From CAZDIO01 sp964505555 (GTDB taxonomy: Bacteria; Bdellovibrionota_C; UBA2361; SZUA-149; CAZDIO01): a DNA stretch of 64,000 nt. The position numbers and the translations under genes are program-made. The stretch covers positions 1-64,000 of the forward strand of contig CAZDIO010000020.1 of the NCBI GenBank assembly GCA_964505555.1, given 5' to 3'. Below are positions 47,342 to 56,810 of the stretch, one piece after another (within the stretch, counting starts at the first letter, position 1; the number at the start of each line of letters is the position of its first letter). The notes beneath the pieces are model-generated. The model was not told the origin of the DNA, did no database searches, and saw nothing but the letters and a program-made list of their open reading frames with translations.

Positions 47342-48007
47342 ATGGAACAGCGTTTATCAGAAAAGTGTTTTTCAATTCTTCTAGTCGAACCTGACAATCT
47401 TGTAGGTCTTGCACTTAGCACTTTAGTAAATTCCCTTGGTCGTTATCAGGTTGTTGCCACCGCCTCCACCACTGAAGACGCTCTTACAAAAATCGATCAG
47501 TATACCCCGGTGTGTCTATTAATTGAAATTGATCTTCCTGGGAAAAGTGGAATCGAACTTCTGTTAGAGCTCAGACGAAGGAAGTCCTCTACAAAACCCC
47601 TTATTCTTTCACACCGTTTTGAAAAAGTTAGTGTCGAGCTTGGTTTTAAACACGGCGCCTTGTCATATGTTCCAAAAAACTCCCCGCTTGAAGATCTCAG
47701 TCGTGCCTTAGAGATGGCTTGCGAAAATAAGAAATATGTCCCGGATTGTATCAATCGTTTTGGTTGCAACCTTGACAATCTCCCTCAGCATCTATGCAAC
47801 GATCCCATCTCCTGCCTGAGTGGACGGGAACGTGAGATCTTCTATCACCTGGCAGATGGCTTTCAAAATTCTGCAATTGCCAAGAAGCTTTTTATCAGTC
47901 CCCGCACAGTTGAAACTCACCGCGCACGAATCGTGCGAAAATTGGGGATTCAAACAAATGCGGAGCTTATTCGCTACGCCATTCGAAACGGCCTCTCTAC
48001 AGTATAA
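47342..48007 (+). CDS. LuxR-type response regulator with atypical receiver
   Basis: The 221-residue protein has a receiver domain (residues 10-130) and a LuxR helix-turn-helix (about 155-215, LSGREREIFYHLADGFQNSA...RTVETHRARIVRKLGI). In the receiver the phospho-acceptor position holds Glu62 (LLIEIDLPG) instead of Asp. The acidic pocket has E16/D18 and the conserved Lys is K112 (YVPKNS). Glu at this place can mimic phosphorylation, so the protein may be active without a kinase; no kinase gene is nearby. It is divergent from the UvrA paralogue over 138 bp. Confidence 0.85.
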   Translation: MEQRLSEKCFSILLVEPDNLVGLALSTLVNSLGRYQVVATASTTEDALTKIDQYTPVCLLIEIDLPGKSGIELLLELRRRKSSTKPLILSHRFEKVSVELGFKHGALSYVPKNSPLEDLSRALEMACENKKYVPDCINRFGCNLDNLPQHLCNDPISCLSGREREIFYHLADGFQNSAIAKKLFISPRTVETHRARIVRKLGIQTNAELIRYAIRNGLSTV

Positions 48008-48119
48008 ATTGTTCGCCCTTCTCGTATAGTTCCATCCCCCTTACACACATGACGAAAATCATAATTAAGCCACTTAAAATGTGAGATCACCAAAGGATAA
48101 GATTCTCTAGGGAGGGACT

Positions 48120-48260
48120 ATGGATACGAAAATACGCACTAATCAGAAAGATGAAGAAGGGCGCGTTGGTTACCTAGTGCTCTGGCTGATGGGGGCACCG
48201 GTGGGGTTGTTACTTCTATTGTGGGTGATCTTCGGTGACAATCTCATCGGAAGGGGATGA
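48120..48260 (+). CDS. 46-residue single-TM protein
   Basis: The frame MDTKIRTNQKDEEGRVGYLV... follows GGGAGGGACT, a strong ribosome binding site. A charged N-terminus is followed by one hydrophobic helix (residues 17-38) and a GRG end. It lies 45 bp before the BON lipoprotein gene and probably belongs to the same stress-type envelope group. The function is unknown. Confidence 0.6.
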   Translation: MDTKIRTNQKDEEGRVGYLVLWLMGAPVGLLLLLWVIFGDNLIGRG

Positions 48261-48305
48261 AGTTAAAACGATATTACTGTCATGAACATTTAAAAAACGA
48301 GGATT

Positions 48306-48659
48306 ATGAGTATGGTAAAAAATCTTTTTACTTTGGGTTTTACATTGGTAGTTGCCTCATCCTTAAGTGGGTGTTGGCTGGCAGTCGCTGGAGCAGGGGC
48401 GGAGGCAGGGTATGTTGCTGCCCAAGATGAGCGCACCGCTTCAGAAACGATGGAAGATCAACGCATTACCTCACTCGTTAAAACTAAGCTTCTTGCAGAC
48501 CCAGATGTTGGGGGGCTCGATATCAATGTAGACACCTTCAAAAGCAGAGTTACGCTCCGGGGGTTTGTTGACACACGACGTGAGGCGGATGCAGCGGTTG
48601 AGATCGCTCAATCAGTTTCAGGGGTAAAAAATGTTACTACGCAGCTCCACCTTAAATAA
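48306..48659 (+). CDS. BON-domain (OsmY-like) lipoprotein
   Basis: The 117-residue protein has a lipoprotein signal peptide with lipobox LSGC (Cys about 23), a Gly/Ala-rich linker, and a BON domain at about residues 52-115 (TSLVKTKLLADPDVGGLDIN...SRVTLRGFVDTRREADAAVE). BON proteins such as OsmY bind or protect the envelope under osmotic stress. It is followed 11 bp later by another lipoprotein gene. Confidence 0.85.
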   Translation: MSMVKNLFTLGFTLVVASSLSGCWLAVAGAGAEAGYVAAQDERTASETMEDQRITSLVKTKLLADPDVGGLDINVDTFKSRVTLRGFVDTRREADAAVEIAQSVSGVKNVTTQLHLK

Positions 48660-48670
48660 AAATAGGACTA

Positions 48671-49009
48671 ATGAATATGAAAACTACAATAAAAAAATAT
48701 ATTCCTTTGTTCTTCTTTTCTCTTCTGCTCTTTGGGTGTGACTCCCCACAGAAAAATGTTCAAGACGAACGTCGAGAAGCAGAGAAAGAGATCGCTAAGG
48801 CACAAAAAGAGGTTCGTGAAGAACGAAAAGAAGCAGCAAAGGAGGTCTCTCGTTCAGCTGGCGAAGAGCGCGTTGAGGAAAAAGTAGAAGCCACTAAAGA
48901 GATCGCTGAAGCTGAAGGTGAGGTCGATAAGGAAAAGATCGAAGCAACAAAGGAGATCACCGAAGCTGAACAGGATGCAGGCGCAGGGGGAAGTTACGAA
49001 CACGAATAG
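48671..49009 (+). CDS. Charged alpha-helical lipoprotein with repeats
   Basis: The 112-residue protein has lipobox LFGC (Cys about 23). The rest is a nearly unbroken charged helix with an imperfect repeat of about 11-14 residues (EAEKEIAKAQKEV, EATKEIAEAEGEV, EATKEITEAEQDA). Such Lys/Glu-rich repeats form a long single helix or coiled coil reaching into the periplasm. It is likely co-transcribed with the BON lipoprotein. Confidence 0.7.
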   Translation: MNMKTTIKKYIPLFFFSLLLFGCDSPQKNVQDERREAEKEIAKAQKEVREERKEAAKEVSRSAGEERVEEKVEATKEIAEAEGEVDKEKIEATKEITEAEQDAGAGGSYEHE

Positions 49010-49106
49010 TGAGTTTTCTTCCTATCTTTGCAAGCTGGGCCTTCGGCTTGTAAAGATAACTTTCTTTCAGATCGTTAATTTAATGGCCGTAGGGACGAAG
49101 CTAGTT

Positions 49107-49619
49107 TCAAAAACGTTGATTAAACGGAGATACCGTCGTTTCAGAAAGTATCTCGATAAACTCATGTTCTGTAGCGGCATGACACCGGTTGCAGGACTCA
49201 ATGACGGTGCGGTAGCTTTTTGAGATTGCTTTCCAATTTTCAGATTTTAAATCCTCAACAAGATGCTGAAAGGGTTCATCCATAATCACCTTTACTGATT
49301 TTCGAATCGGCATCCCCTCATATTCTTCAAATCTTTTTTTCACATTCTCAAGAGTTTCTTCCATCTCTTCAGCATAAAAAGTTGCAAGAGGATGATTTTT
49401 TGCCTCAATGGATAACCCAAGTTTCTGAGTATAGCGCTGAAGCTGTCCCATATAAGGCGCAAGTTCTGGACTTTCGCTCTCATTTTTCTCGATATCTACC
49501 TTGCGATGAGAGTGACACCCTTGAAAGATTACAGTCGTTATCAAGAAGAAAGAAAGAAGGACCTTTCTTCGTTCTCTCCTTTGGTTTTTATCTTTTTGTG
49601 TATCCATCTCTTCTCTCAA
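49107..49619 (-). CDS. Heme c lipoprotein, cytochrome c'-like
   Basis: The 170-residue protein has a lipoprotein signal (VIFQGC, Cys about 35) and a four-helix, cytochrome c'/b562-like chain. A single heme motif CNRCH lies near residue 145. Type c' cytochromes have a C-terminal CxxCH and often bind NO, which would fit the denitrification genes elsewhere in this window, though a link is only speculative. Starts at 49619 or 49607 (MDTQ) are both possible. Confidence 0.65.
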   Translation of the reverse strand: MREEMDTQKDKNQRRERRKVLLSFFLITTVIFQGCHSHRKVDIEKNESESPELAPYMGQLQRYTQKLGLSIEAKNHPLATFYAEEMEETLENVKKRFEEYEGMPIRKSVKVIMDEPFQHLVEDLKSENWKAISKSYRTVIESCNRCHAATEHEFIEILSETTVSPFNQRF

Positions 49620-49763
49620 TTATGCTCATGCTAGTGAACAGTTAAATTTATTGCAAACTCAGCTATGTTTCTTTTCCTTGAACTCCCATATTGTTGTCCT
49701 CCCTACCCCATGCCATATATATTTATTACATAAAATTGCCGTTGTATAAGCAAAGGACTTGAT

Positions 49764-51077
49764 GTGGGGTTTCTTAATATTTGGAAGCGTATCTTCTCTT
49801 TTCAACCACTAACGGTTCGTGGACTCTTGGCCGTTGTCCTTTCAGTGCTTGCGCTCCGTCTCTTTGCCTATCCAGAGAGTGATCTGGTTGCAAATATTAT
49901 CGGAGGAGGCATCCTCGGTTTATGCACCGTAACAATCCTCTCCTCGACCATATTTAGAATTTCCTTGGCTAGAAAACTTGCCATTGAAGTCACCTTTGAC
50001 CGACGTGCACCGTTATCTAATCAATTAATCTCTGCAGGGATGGTACTTCGAAATAGCACCATCCCGCCGTTTTTTTCCCTTGAGGTTACAAGAAAGTTTC
50101 GCAATCAAGGGGTGCAGTCCAAGCGGCATCTCCTGAAAGGTCGAAGCACTGGCCCACGTCATCTCACTGATACCATAACATTCCCTCATCGCGGCTTGTG
50201 GATCTTAGAGACAATTTCGTTTTCGTTACGTGACGCGCTTGGTTTTACAAAACTTTCCTGGAGCACTCCCATTTCTTCTTCACTTGAAGTTTCTGCACCG
50301 ACTATTCCTATTCGTCCCCTCCCGATAGTCGCCTCTAGTTCTCGAAGCGGAGAAACGCTTCATGAAGCTCGGGAGCGCTCGGGAGATATGTTTGACATCA
50401 AAGCCTACTCACCAAGTGATGGGGTAAAAAGAATACTTTGGAAGACCTATGCAAAGTCAGAACAGCTCGTTGTTCGCAGACCAGAGCCAGCGGTGCTGCC
50501 GGAAGGAGAGATCGCCATCTATCTTGTAGCAAAAAAGAAAGAGGATTATGTCGCCGGTGCACTTCAGAGTTATCTTCAGCAACTTGTTGACTTAGATATT
50601 ATCGTCATTTTTGGAACTGATGGCTTCTCTTCCAGCGCACAAGGGGCGCCAACTCTTTTTACCTCACAACCTGAAGAGACAAAACATGCCATCAATAGAA
50701 GTGTCTGGAGTAAAGATGCAGGAACTGCAAACGGGTTTAATGCCTACCTCCAAGCACTTGCGGAGGCAAATCGGAGGATTCATCAGGTAGTTGTTTTTGC
50801 TCCTGAGCGAGGAGATGGTTGGTTTGAAACACTGAGAGATGCGGCTTCCAGTCATCACGTGGGACTCTCGCTTGCGCTTGTTCCGAAACGACTTGACGTT
50901 TCAAATTCCCATCGAACTGACGTGAGAAAATCTGATATACTAAATCGGCTTAAAAAAAGAAACGCTCCCAATGATAAAAACACAACGATTCCCGTAATCG
51001 TGTCATCCGGTGCTCAGATATTACTCTGTGAGAGTGTTGAAGGATATGAAAAGCTTAATGAGAGTAGGAGTCTCTAG
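49764..51077 (+). CDS. DUF58 protein
   Basis: The 437-residue protein begins at a GTG after AAAGGA. Two N-terminal transmembrane helices (about 18-35 and 40-62) precede a beta-rich section. The DUF58 signature RSGDMFDIKAYSPSDGVKRI plus LWKTYAKSEQLVVRRPEP lies at about residues 205-245, and a von Willebrand-like end follows. DUF58 proteins accompany MoxR ATPases and transglutaminases and may help assemble envelope complexes. It is the first gene of the DUF58-TgpA-TPR-MoxR operon; a REP palindrome separates it from the next gene. Confidence 0.85.
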   Translation: MGFLNIWKRIFSFQPLTVRGLLAVVLSVLALRLFAYPESDLVANIIGGGILGLCTVTILSSTIFRISLARKLAIEVTFDRRAPLSNQLISAGMVLRNSTIPPFFSLEVTRKFRNQGVQSKRHLLKGRSTGPRHLTDTITFPHRGLWILETISFSLRDALGFTKLSWSTPISSSLEVSAPTIPIRPLPIVASSSRSGETLHEARERSGDMFDIKAYSPSDGVKRILWKTYAKSEQLVVRRPEPAVLPEGEIAIYLVAKKKEDYVAGALQSYLQQLVDLDIIVIFGTDGFSSSAQGAPTLFTSQPEETKHAINRSVWSKDAGTANGFNAYLQALAEANRRIHQVVVFAPERGDGWFETLRDAASSHHVGLSLALVPKRLDVSNSHRTDVRKSDILNRLKKRNAPNDKNTTIPVIVSSGAQILLCESVEGYEKLNESRSL

Positions 51078-51078
51078 C

Positions 51079-51220
51079 AAAATGAAAACGTCTGTCGTTT
51101 CGAGCGAAGCGAAGTAATATCGAACCCTCATTGATGGTATGAGATTGCTTCGCTTCGCTCGCAACGACAGAAATGGGACGTCGTTTTGTTAGAAACTCTG
51201 ACAGATTCATCCAAACGGTA
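51079..51220. repeat. REP palindrome between DUF58 and transglutaminase genes
   Basis: Arms CGAGCGAAGCGAAG (about 51100) and GAGATTGCTTCGCTTCGCTC (51142-51161) plus outer arms CTAGCAAAATGAAAACGTC and GACGTCGTTTTGTTAG pair over about 120 bp. It is the same family as 36550-36579 and 58895-59030. Confidence 0.7.
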
Positions 51221-51237
51221 GATTTATAATAAGCCCA

Positions 51238-53478
51238 GTGAAAGGTAACGTTTTTAAACTTCAGTTTCTTCGCTCCCTTATTGCAACGGGGATAACTCTT
51301 TTTATTTGCCACACGGTAGATCTGGGCACACATCCGGGAATACTTGCTTTTGCGGTAGTCAGTGGCGTGTTGTTTTCTGGCTACCTTCTTCAAAAACCGA
51401 TCACTACTCGCCGAGTAGTGTTCTATCATCTTGGATTCCTCGCTCTTGGAGCACTGTTATTATGGTGTGCTGATATCTTTGTTTCAAGCGGACTCGAGGT
51501 GGAGGGAGAACATGAGTTTCTTATCTACCGCATCGGCGATCACCTCTCACTGACTGCGTTGTTTTATCTTCTTGGTTTTTTGGGCACCTGGTTCTTTTGG
51601 TCAAAAAGGGAGACCCTCTCTTTTGAAGTAATTACGATGAGTGCCTTTTTTATCTGGTTTCTCTCAGGTCATAGAAACTACTATCTTGATGCTCCAAAAC
51701 AGGTCAGCGAAACAGCGTGGTTACTCGGCGTTGCACCAGAGCATTTCCTACTCAGTCTTGGGGTGCTTTTTACACTCATTCTTGGTTTCTACCTCTCTCT
51801 TTCAACCGATCGCCCACTACTTCGGGGAGAAAATGTTATTGAGCATGCGGGACAAAGAAGGAAAGTTGCCCTTTTTGCAACACCATTTCTTGTTTTTCTT
51901 TTTCTTGTTGGCTACGCCGCATACGTAAATAAAACCTACTCTGCAAATATTAGCCGCGCAACAAATGGTGTCGGGGATGAAAACCAAGAAGGAACGAGCC
52001 CACTTGGGTTCCACTCCGCAATCGGCAAAACAAAACAACCAGCCGCACTGGTAAGGCTTGAAGGTGATTACGCAAAGAATCCTTGGACACCGATGCTCTA
52101 CTTACGAGAAGGTGCACTTTCTACCTATAATGGAAACGAATTTGTTATTGCTCCACCAGAGTTTGACACCGATGTTCCGCGAATTCGCGCCGGTGAACCA
52201 TGGCTTGCCTTAGAAAAAGGCGACCAACCAAACCGGGAGAAACTCATTCAATCAGTATACCTTCTTGCCAAACACAACGCCCCGTTTGCGCTTGATTATC
52301 CAGCCAGCATCCGCTTGATTAAAAATCCAGATAAAGCCCGTTTTGAACTTGCCTATCAAGCGGTCTCTGTTGCTCCAACGACTGACTTAAAAAGTCTTAT
52401 CGGTGAAGCAATTGGAGATCCTAACTGGAGCGAGGCAACCTGGGCGCATTATTTACGATCTCCAGGGAGCTTAACGGCGAAGGAGAAATGGCCTGTTGAG
52501 TATAAGAATGATGCCCCTGTGTATGATGATCACGGAGAAGATCTTCGCTATGGAGCACTTGCAAAGAAACTCACTGCAGGGGTAGAAGCTCCGATCTTAA
52601 AAGCTGCTACGATCTCACAGTTTTTATCCGCAGCGAGCATCTACACAAGAAAGCCAGGCCACACCGTCTCCCCGAAGGGAGATCCCGTAGCCCCGTATCT
52701 TTTTAGTGATGAGAAGCGGGGATACTGCGTGCACTTCTCCCATGCCGCTGTATATCTGATGCGACTTGCCGGCATCCCTGCACGAATCGCCACCGGATAC
52801 TTAACGGATCTCAGTTACGCAAAAGATGGGCATATCTTACTTCATCTAGGAGATCGACACGCGTGGCCAGAAATTTATGTTCAAGGGATCGGCTGGACCG
52901 TCGTAGACGTAACCCCAAGCCAAGCTGAAAACGAGCAGGTGCTTGTTCCTGATGAAAAACTCCTTGAGGAGTTAATGAGTAAGTTAGCGCCTGCAGAGGA
53001 GCTTTTACCAACACCCCCGCTTGCTCCAGAAGATGCAATTGCTGAAACCGGTTTTGAAAAAGCTCTTGCCGCAAAAACATTGATCACACTCATTCTCGTA
53101 GCTCTTGTGACGTTTATCCTTATAAAACTGTGGCTTCGTCTTTCGTGGCTTCTTCCAAGTAATCCTCAAAAGCGCCTCCGTCGTGCCTATACTTCAAGTA
53201 TCTCGCTCCTTGCTGACTTGGGAATTATGCGCGGGTATGGTGAAACAAGGCGAGAGTTTGCACAGCGTGTATCTCGCATGGAAGGGGTAGATACGAAGCG
53301 TGTTACGGAGATAAAAGTAGAAACTACGTATAAGAAACAGGGGCTTGCCGTAGACGCAGAAGAGCTCCATCTCGCTCTTTCTGAGTTCTCCCACTCCTTT
53401 AACCAGTCACGCTCCCGATTCAAACGGGTGCTTGCGTTCTTTAGCCCGTTATCGATTCCAAGGATCGGAAAATGGTAA
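51238..53478 (+). CDS. Transglutaminase-like membrane protein (TgpA type)
   Basis: The 746-residue protein has about seven N-terminal transmembrane helices (residues 1-235), a periplasmic transglutaminase domain and a last helix at about residue 615. The catalytic triad is readable: Cys about 496 (YCVHFSHAAVYLMR), His about 541 (DRHAWPE) and Asp about 557 (WTVVDVTPS). The layout matches TgpA (DUF3488/transglutaminase/DUF4129), normally encoded with MoxR and DUF58. The next gene starts 8 bp later. The start is a GTG with no strong ribosome binding site. Confidence 0.85.
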   Translation: MKGNVFKLQFLRSLIATGITLFICHTVDLGTHPGILAFAVVSGVLFSGYLLQKPITTRRVVFYHLGFLALGALLLWCADIFVSSGLEVEGEHEFLIYRIGDHLSLTALFYLLGFLGTWFFWSKRETLSFEVITMSAFFIWFLSGHRNYYLDAPKQVSETAWLLGVAPEHFLLSLGVLFTLILGFYLSLSTDRPLLRGENVIEHAGQRRKVALFATPFLVFLFLVGYAAYVNKTYSANISRATNGVGDENQEGTSPLGFHSAIGKTKQPAALVRLEGDYAKNPWTPMLYLREGALSTYNGNEFVIAPPEFDTDVPRIRAGEPWLALEKGDQPNREKLIQSVYLLAKHNAPFALDYPASIRLIKNPDKARFELAYQAVSVAPTTDLKSLIGEAIGDPNWSEATWAHYLRSPGSLTAKEKWPVEYKNDAPVYDDHGEDLRYGALAKKLTAGVEAPILKAATISQFLSAASIYTRKPGHTVSPKGDPVAPYLFSDEKRGYCVHFSHAAVYLMRLAGIPARIATGYLTDLSYAKDGHILLHLGDRHAWPEIYVQGIGWTVVDVTPSQAENEQVLVPDEKLLEELMSKLAPAEELLPTPPLAPEDAIAETGFEKALAAKTLITLILVALVTFILIKLWLRLSWLLPSNPQKRLRRAYTSSISLLADLGIMRGYGETRREFAQRVSRMEGVDTKRVTEIKVETTYKKQGLAVDAEELHLALSEFSHSFNQSRSRFKRVLAFFSPLSIPRIGKW

Positions 53479-53485
53479 TTGAAAA

Positions 53486-55540
53486 ATGGTAAAGCGCTTT
53501 TTCTTTTGGGTGATTATCGGAGCAAGTTGTTTTTTCAGCTTGTGTAATCTTTCTTACGCCGTTCCCGGTTTGGACACAGGGACCTCTGTTGAGGATTCCA
53601 CACTTGATCCATCGTTACAGAGAAAAGATGAATCGTCACCAAAGAGTCTTGAAGAGGTTCTTGATGAAGCAAACATGCTCTTTCGAACCGATCGACCCCT
53701 TGATGCACGAACAAAACTTCTTAAGGCACTAGAGATCGCTCCCTCTGACTACCGCCCTCATATGCTCCTGGGAGCTTATTATCTTTCTGAGGTTGGGCAT
53801 TTTCGTTTGGCCCTTCGATATCTCAGGCAAGCAGAGGAGCTTTTTGAAAAAAAGTATGGGAGCGAACGCCTTGGAAATCTCGATACCAGTGTGTGGCAGG
53901 AGCATGCACGGCTTCTCTATCTGATGTCTGAGGCGCGGTTGAACCTGGACAATTACGAAGGTGCGCTCAAAACGCTTGATCGGTTTGGTGCGCTCTATCG
54001 AGACAGTTGGTATCCGGGCACGCGAGCCTGGGTGTTAATGAAACTCAAGCGGGTCGATGAAGCCATTCAAGTTGCGCGTTCCGGACTGATCCTTGGAGCT
54101 GAGCCGGGAAGAACCTATAATATCTTGGGGATTCTCCTTTCGATGAAGGGGCATCGAGAGCTTTCACTGGAGGCGTTTGGTCGAGCAATCAATTCTGAGT
54201 TACTCCTTGGAACCCTTGGCCAAGCAGCAACACCGCTGAATAACTCAGGAGAGGTCTACCGAGAAATCTTTCAAGACGATCTTGCCGAAGCCTCCTGGCT
54301 CAAAGCGCTTCAACTCCGAGATGGGTGCGATCATATCTTACCGAGCTTAAACTTAGCGATCCTCTACACCGATGAGCTTCGACTCTTTCAAGCACAACGC
54401 ACCCTTGATGACTTCAAAGCATGTTTTGCACAAAACGCCCTTCGTTCTGATACTGAGCATCGTGGTCTCCTCGCTCTTGCCGAAGGACGACTCCTTCTTC
54501 GTCAAGGAGATGCAGAAAAAGCGCTTCCCTTACTTCAACAAGCTCTTGAGCGAGAGCAGTGGTTTGGAAAAATTGGCACTAATGAAAACGACCTCCGCTT
54601 TGCAGCAACTATCACCATGGCACAAACACTTCGAGCGATATATTCTGAACAAAAAGACCTAATCAGCGAGAATGTCTCAGCACGACTTATGAATGCGGTG
54701 CAGAGTCCGCTACTCCCCCTTCGTGCCTGGTGGTATGAGCGTCGAGCTCGAGAGATCGCGCTTGATGAATTAGAAAATTTTGAAGATCTTTTTATTCGAA
54801 ATACCGATACGATGGTTGAATACCCCACGTTAGGAGATGTTACGAAGGGGTTTCCCGTTAATTCTTTTAAAACACGAATCTCTAAAATGCTCTCTACTGA
54901 TACCCGAGAAGGGGCACGCCCATTTTATAAACTCTATCTTGCGGAGAATTTACTGGCGCATGGAAAAACAAAAGAAGGGGTTTTAAAACTTGAAGAGAGT
55001 CTGCGTGAGCTTCGGCCAATTGATCGACTGGCTCGGGCACAGACATTGGCTCTTCTTGAATCAACACAGAAAACAAACACTGGCTGGTTTTCGGGGAAGA
55101 ATCAAAACGAAGAGCTTCGCTCAATTGCGCGAAGAAAAGAGCTTTTCTCCTTACTGCCTTCACATTTTCGCTACTACGATCTGCTTCTTCCGGTAACCGT
55201 AGTAAAACGATCCTCACAAACGGCAGACAATGAGCTCCTCCAAACAATCAGCAGTGAGCTCCTTGAGAGGCGCTTTGTTGAAGAATCTGCTTTGCTTACC
55301 GACTATAGACTTGAAGTAGCGCTCAACCCGATTGCCGGGAAGGAAGGTCGGTTGAAACTGGGTCTTATGCTCTATCAAGAAAATAGCCTCATCTCCCAAG
55401 CTACTGGAGAAGTTTCACTTGATGGCGAGGAGAGAAGTAAGGTAATGAATGAATTCATTGCCGTAACGTTTCGTCACAAGGCAGATCCCGAGCCGGAACC
55501 GGTTCCGGAGCTTAAGATGTTTTCTTCGGATGGTCAATGA
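53486..55540 (+). CDS. Exported TPR-repeat protein
   Basis: The 684-residue protein has a signal peptide (MVKRFFFWVIIGASCFFSLC, SYA cleavage). A long run of TPR-like helix pairs follows at about residues 50-400 (for example LDARTKLLKALEIAPSDYRP and ALKTLDRFGALYRDSWYPGT). The C-terminal 280 residues are less clear and end Glu/Pro-rich (PEPEPVPEL). It starts 8 bp after the transglutaminase gene and lies between it and the MoxR gene, so it probably acts as a scaffold in the same periplasmic system. In Bat operons TPR proteins play a similar part. Confidence 0.75.
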   Translation: MVKRFFFWVIIGASCFFSLCNLSYAVPGLDTGTSVEDSTLDPSLQRKDESSPKSLEEVLDEANMLFRTDRPLDARTKLLKALEIAPSDYRPHMLLGAYYLSEVGHFRLALRYLRQAEELFEKKYGSERLGNLDTSVWQEHARLLYLMSEARLNLDNYEGALKTLDRFGALYRDSWYPGTRAWVLMKLKRVDEAIQVARSGLILGAEPGRTYNILGILLSMKGHRELSLEAFGRAINSELLLGTLGQAATPLNNSGEVYREIFQDDLAEASWLKALQLRDGCDHILPSLNLAILYTDELRLFQAQRTLDDFKACFAQNALRSDTEHRGLLALAEGRLLLRQGDAEKALPLLQQALEREQWFGKIGTNENDLRFAATITMAQTLRAIYSEQKDLISENVSARLMNAVQSPLLPLRAWWYERRAREIALDELENFEDLFIRNTDTMVEYPTLGDVTKGFPVNSFKTRISKMLSTDTREGARPFYKLYLAENLLAHGKTKEGVLKLEESLRELRPIDRLARAQTLALLESTQKTNTGWFSGKNQNEELRSIARRKELFSLLPSHFRYYDLLLPVTVVKRSSQTADNELLQTISSELLERRFVEESALLTDYRLEVALNPIAGKEGRLKLGLMLYQENSLISQATGEVSLDGEERSKVMNEFIAVTFRHKADPEPEPVPELKMFSSDGQ

Positions 55541-55547
55541 TCACTAT

Positions 55548-55604
55548 TAAATTAAATACAGCTAAATTAATACAGCTAGATTAACACAACCAGGTTAATA
55601 CAAA
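55548..55604. repeat. Short degenerate tandem repeats before the MoxR gene
   Basis: A unit of 14-15 nt related to ATTAATACAGCTA occurs about four times (ATTAAATACAGCTA, AATTAATACAGCTA, GATTAACACAACCA, GGTTAATACAAAG). It could be a protein binding array or slippage-derived. Confidence 0.5.
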
Positions 55605-55613
55605 GAGAGTCGC

Positions 55614-56642
55614 ATGAGAGATGGAATAGCTGAATCGCAACGGGTTGAAAACGGACAAAACAGCGCGATCAAAGAAGCATTTACCACGTTAAAAACTCTT
55701 CGAGAGAGTTTAGAGAAGGTCATTCGTGGTCGCACCGATACGCTGAAACTTGTGCTCACAGGGCTTATCGCTGATGGCCATGTTCTTATTGAAGACTATC
55801 CCGGCTCTGGAAAGACGACTCTGGCAAAAACCCTTGGCTGTTCGATCGATTGTTCTGACTCAGGAGAGATCGCTCCAAATATACTTCCTTTTCGAAGAGT
55901 TCAATTTACCCCAGATCTTCTCCCTTCTGATGTCCTTGGAGTAAATATCTTTGACCCTAAAAATGCTTCATTTCATTTTCAACACGGTCCGATCTTTGCG
56001 CATGTGGTTCTTGCCGATGAGATCAATCGAACGGGGCCAAAGGTTCAGGCTGCGTTTTTGGAGTGCATGGCTGAGCGTCAGGTGACGATTGATAATGTTA
56101 CCTACCCTCTTGATGAACTCTTCTTTGTGATGGGAACTCAGAATCCGCTTGATCTTGCAGGAACTTATCCACTCCCCCTGGTGCAGCTTGATCGCTTTTT
56201 GTTGAGAGTTCCCATGAGATACGTAGAGAAAGAGACCGAACTTGAGATATTAAAGAGCGCAGATGAGATCGCTCATGCGGTGAGGCATGTTCGTCCAGTG
56301 GTTACGCGTGGGCAGATTCTTCGTGCACGTCAAGCAACTGGAGCGGTACATATTCATGAACAGATCCTGCAAACGATCGTTTCTATTGTACAAGAAACTC
56401 GGCACAACCCACTTCTCCAATTTGGAGCATCAACGCGTGCCGCGATCATGCTCAAGCGTGCGCTGAGCGCCTGGGCACTCATTGAGGGTCGAGAGTATGT
56501 CACCGAAGACGATCTTAAATACATCGCCCCCTTCGTCCTCCAACACCGCCTCCGCTTTCATCCCGGAGCAGGAAACATCGACGAGTCCTTCCGCGCACTC
56601 ATCGATCCGCATCTAGAAAAGCTAATTACAAAGAGCTTTTAA
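55614..56642 (+). CDS. MoxR-family AAA ATPase
   Basis: The 342-residue protein has VIRGRTDTLKLVLTGLIADGH, Walker A YPGSGKTTL (about residue 63) and Walker B VVLADEINR (about 133). Sensor 1 GTQNPLDLAGTYPLP and the C-terminal lid REYVTEDDLKYIAPFVLQHR follow. MoxR ATPases act as chaperones for DUF58/VWA proteins. It is usually the first gene of such operons; here it is the last, after a short tandem repeat region. Confidence 0.9.
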   Translation: MRDGIAESQRVENGQNSAIKEAFTTLKTLRESLEKVIRGRTDTLKLVLTGLIADGHVLIEDYPGSGKTTLAKTLGCSIDCSDSGEIAPNILPFRRVQFTPDLLPSDVLGVNIFDPKNASFHFQHGPIFAHVVLADEINRTGPKVQAAFLECMAERQVTIDNVTYPLDELFFVMGTQNPLDLAGTYPLPLVQLDRFLLRVPMRYVEKETELEILKSADEIAHAVRHVRPVVTRGQILRARQATGAVHIHEQILQTIVSIVQETRHNPLLQFGASTRAAIMLKRALSAWALIEGREYVTEDDLKYIAPFVLQHRLRFHPGAGNIDESFRALIDPHLEKLITKSF

Positions 56643-56682
56643 ACCAAATACCCTATACCCTTTATTTCTGCCCACAACCAAA

Positions 56683-56720
56683 ACTCTGCGTTCAATTAAA
56701 AAGCCTCACAATTACTATCA
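56683..56720. repeat. Remnant of a GxxExxY element right end
   Basis: AAACTCTGCGTTCAATTAAA and the following AGCCTCACAATTACTATCATC closely match the right end and flank of the element at 56811-57252 (AACTCTGCGTTCAATTAAAA, then CTCACAGGTATTATCG). It is therefore a third, solo fragment in this spot. Confidence 0.6.
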
Positions 56721-56810
56721 TCTACTCATCCAAAACTAATTCTCTCCAATTGCCTACAAAAGAATAAACTGTTTGGTTCTGTATTGCTCCCGCGAACGGT
56801 GTTTGGGTTG

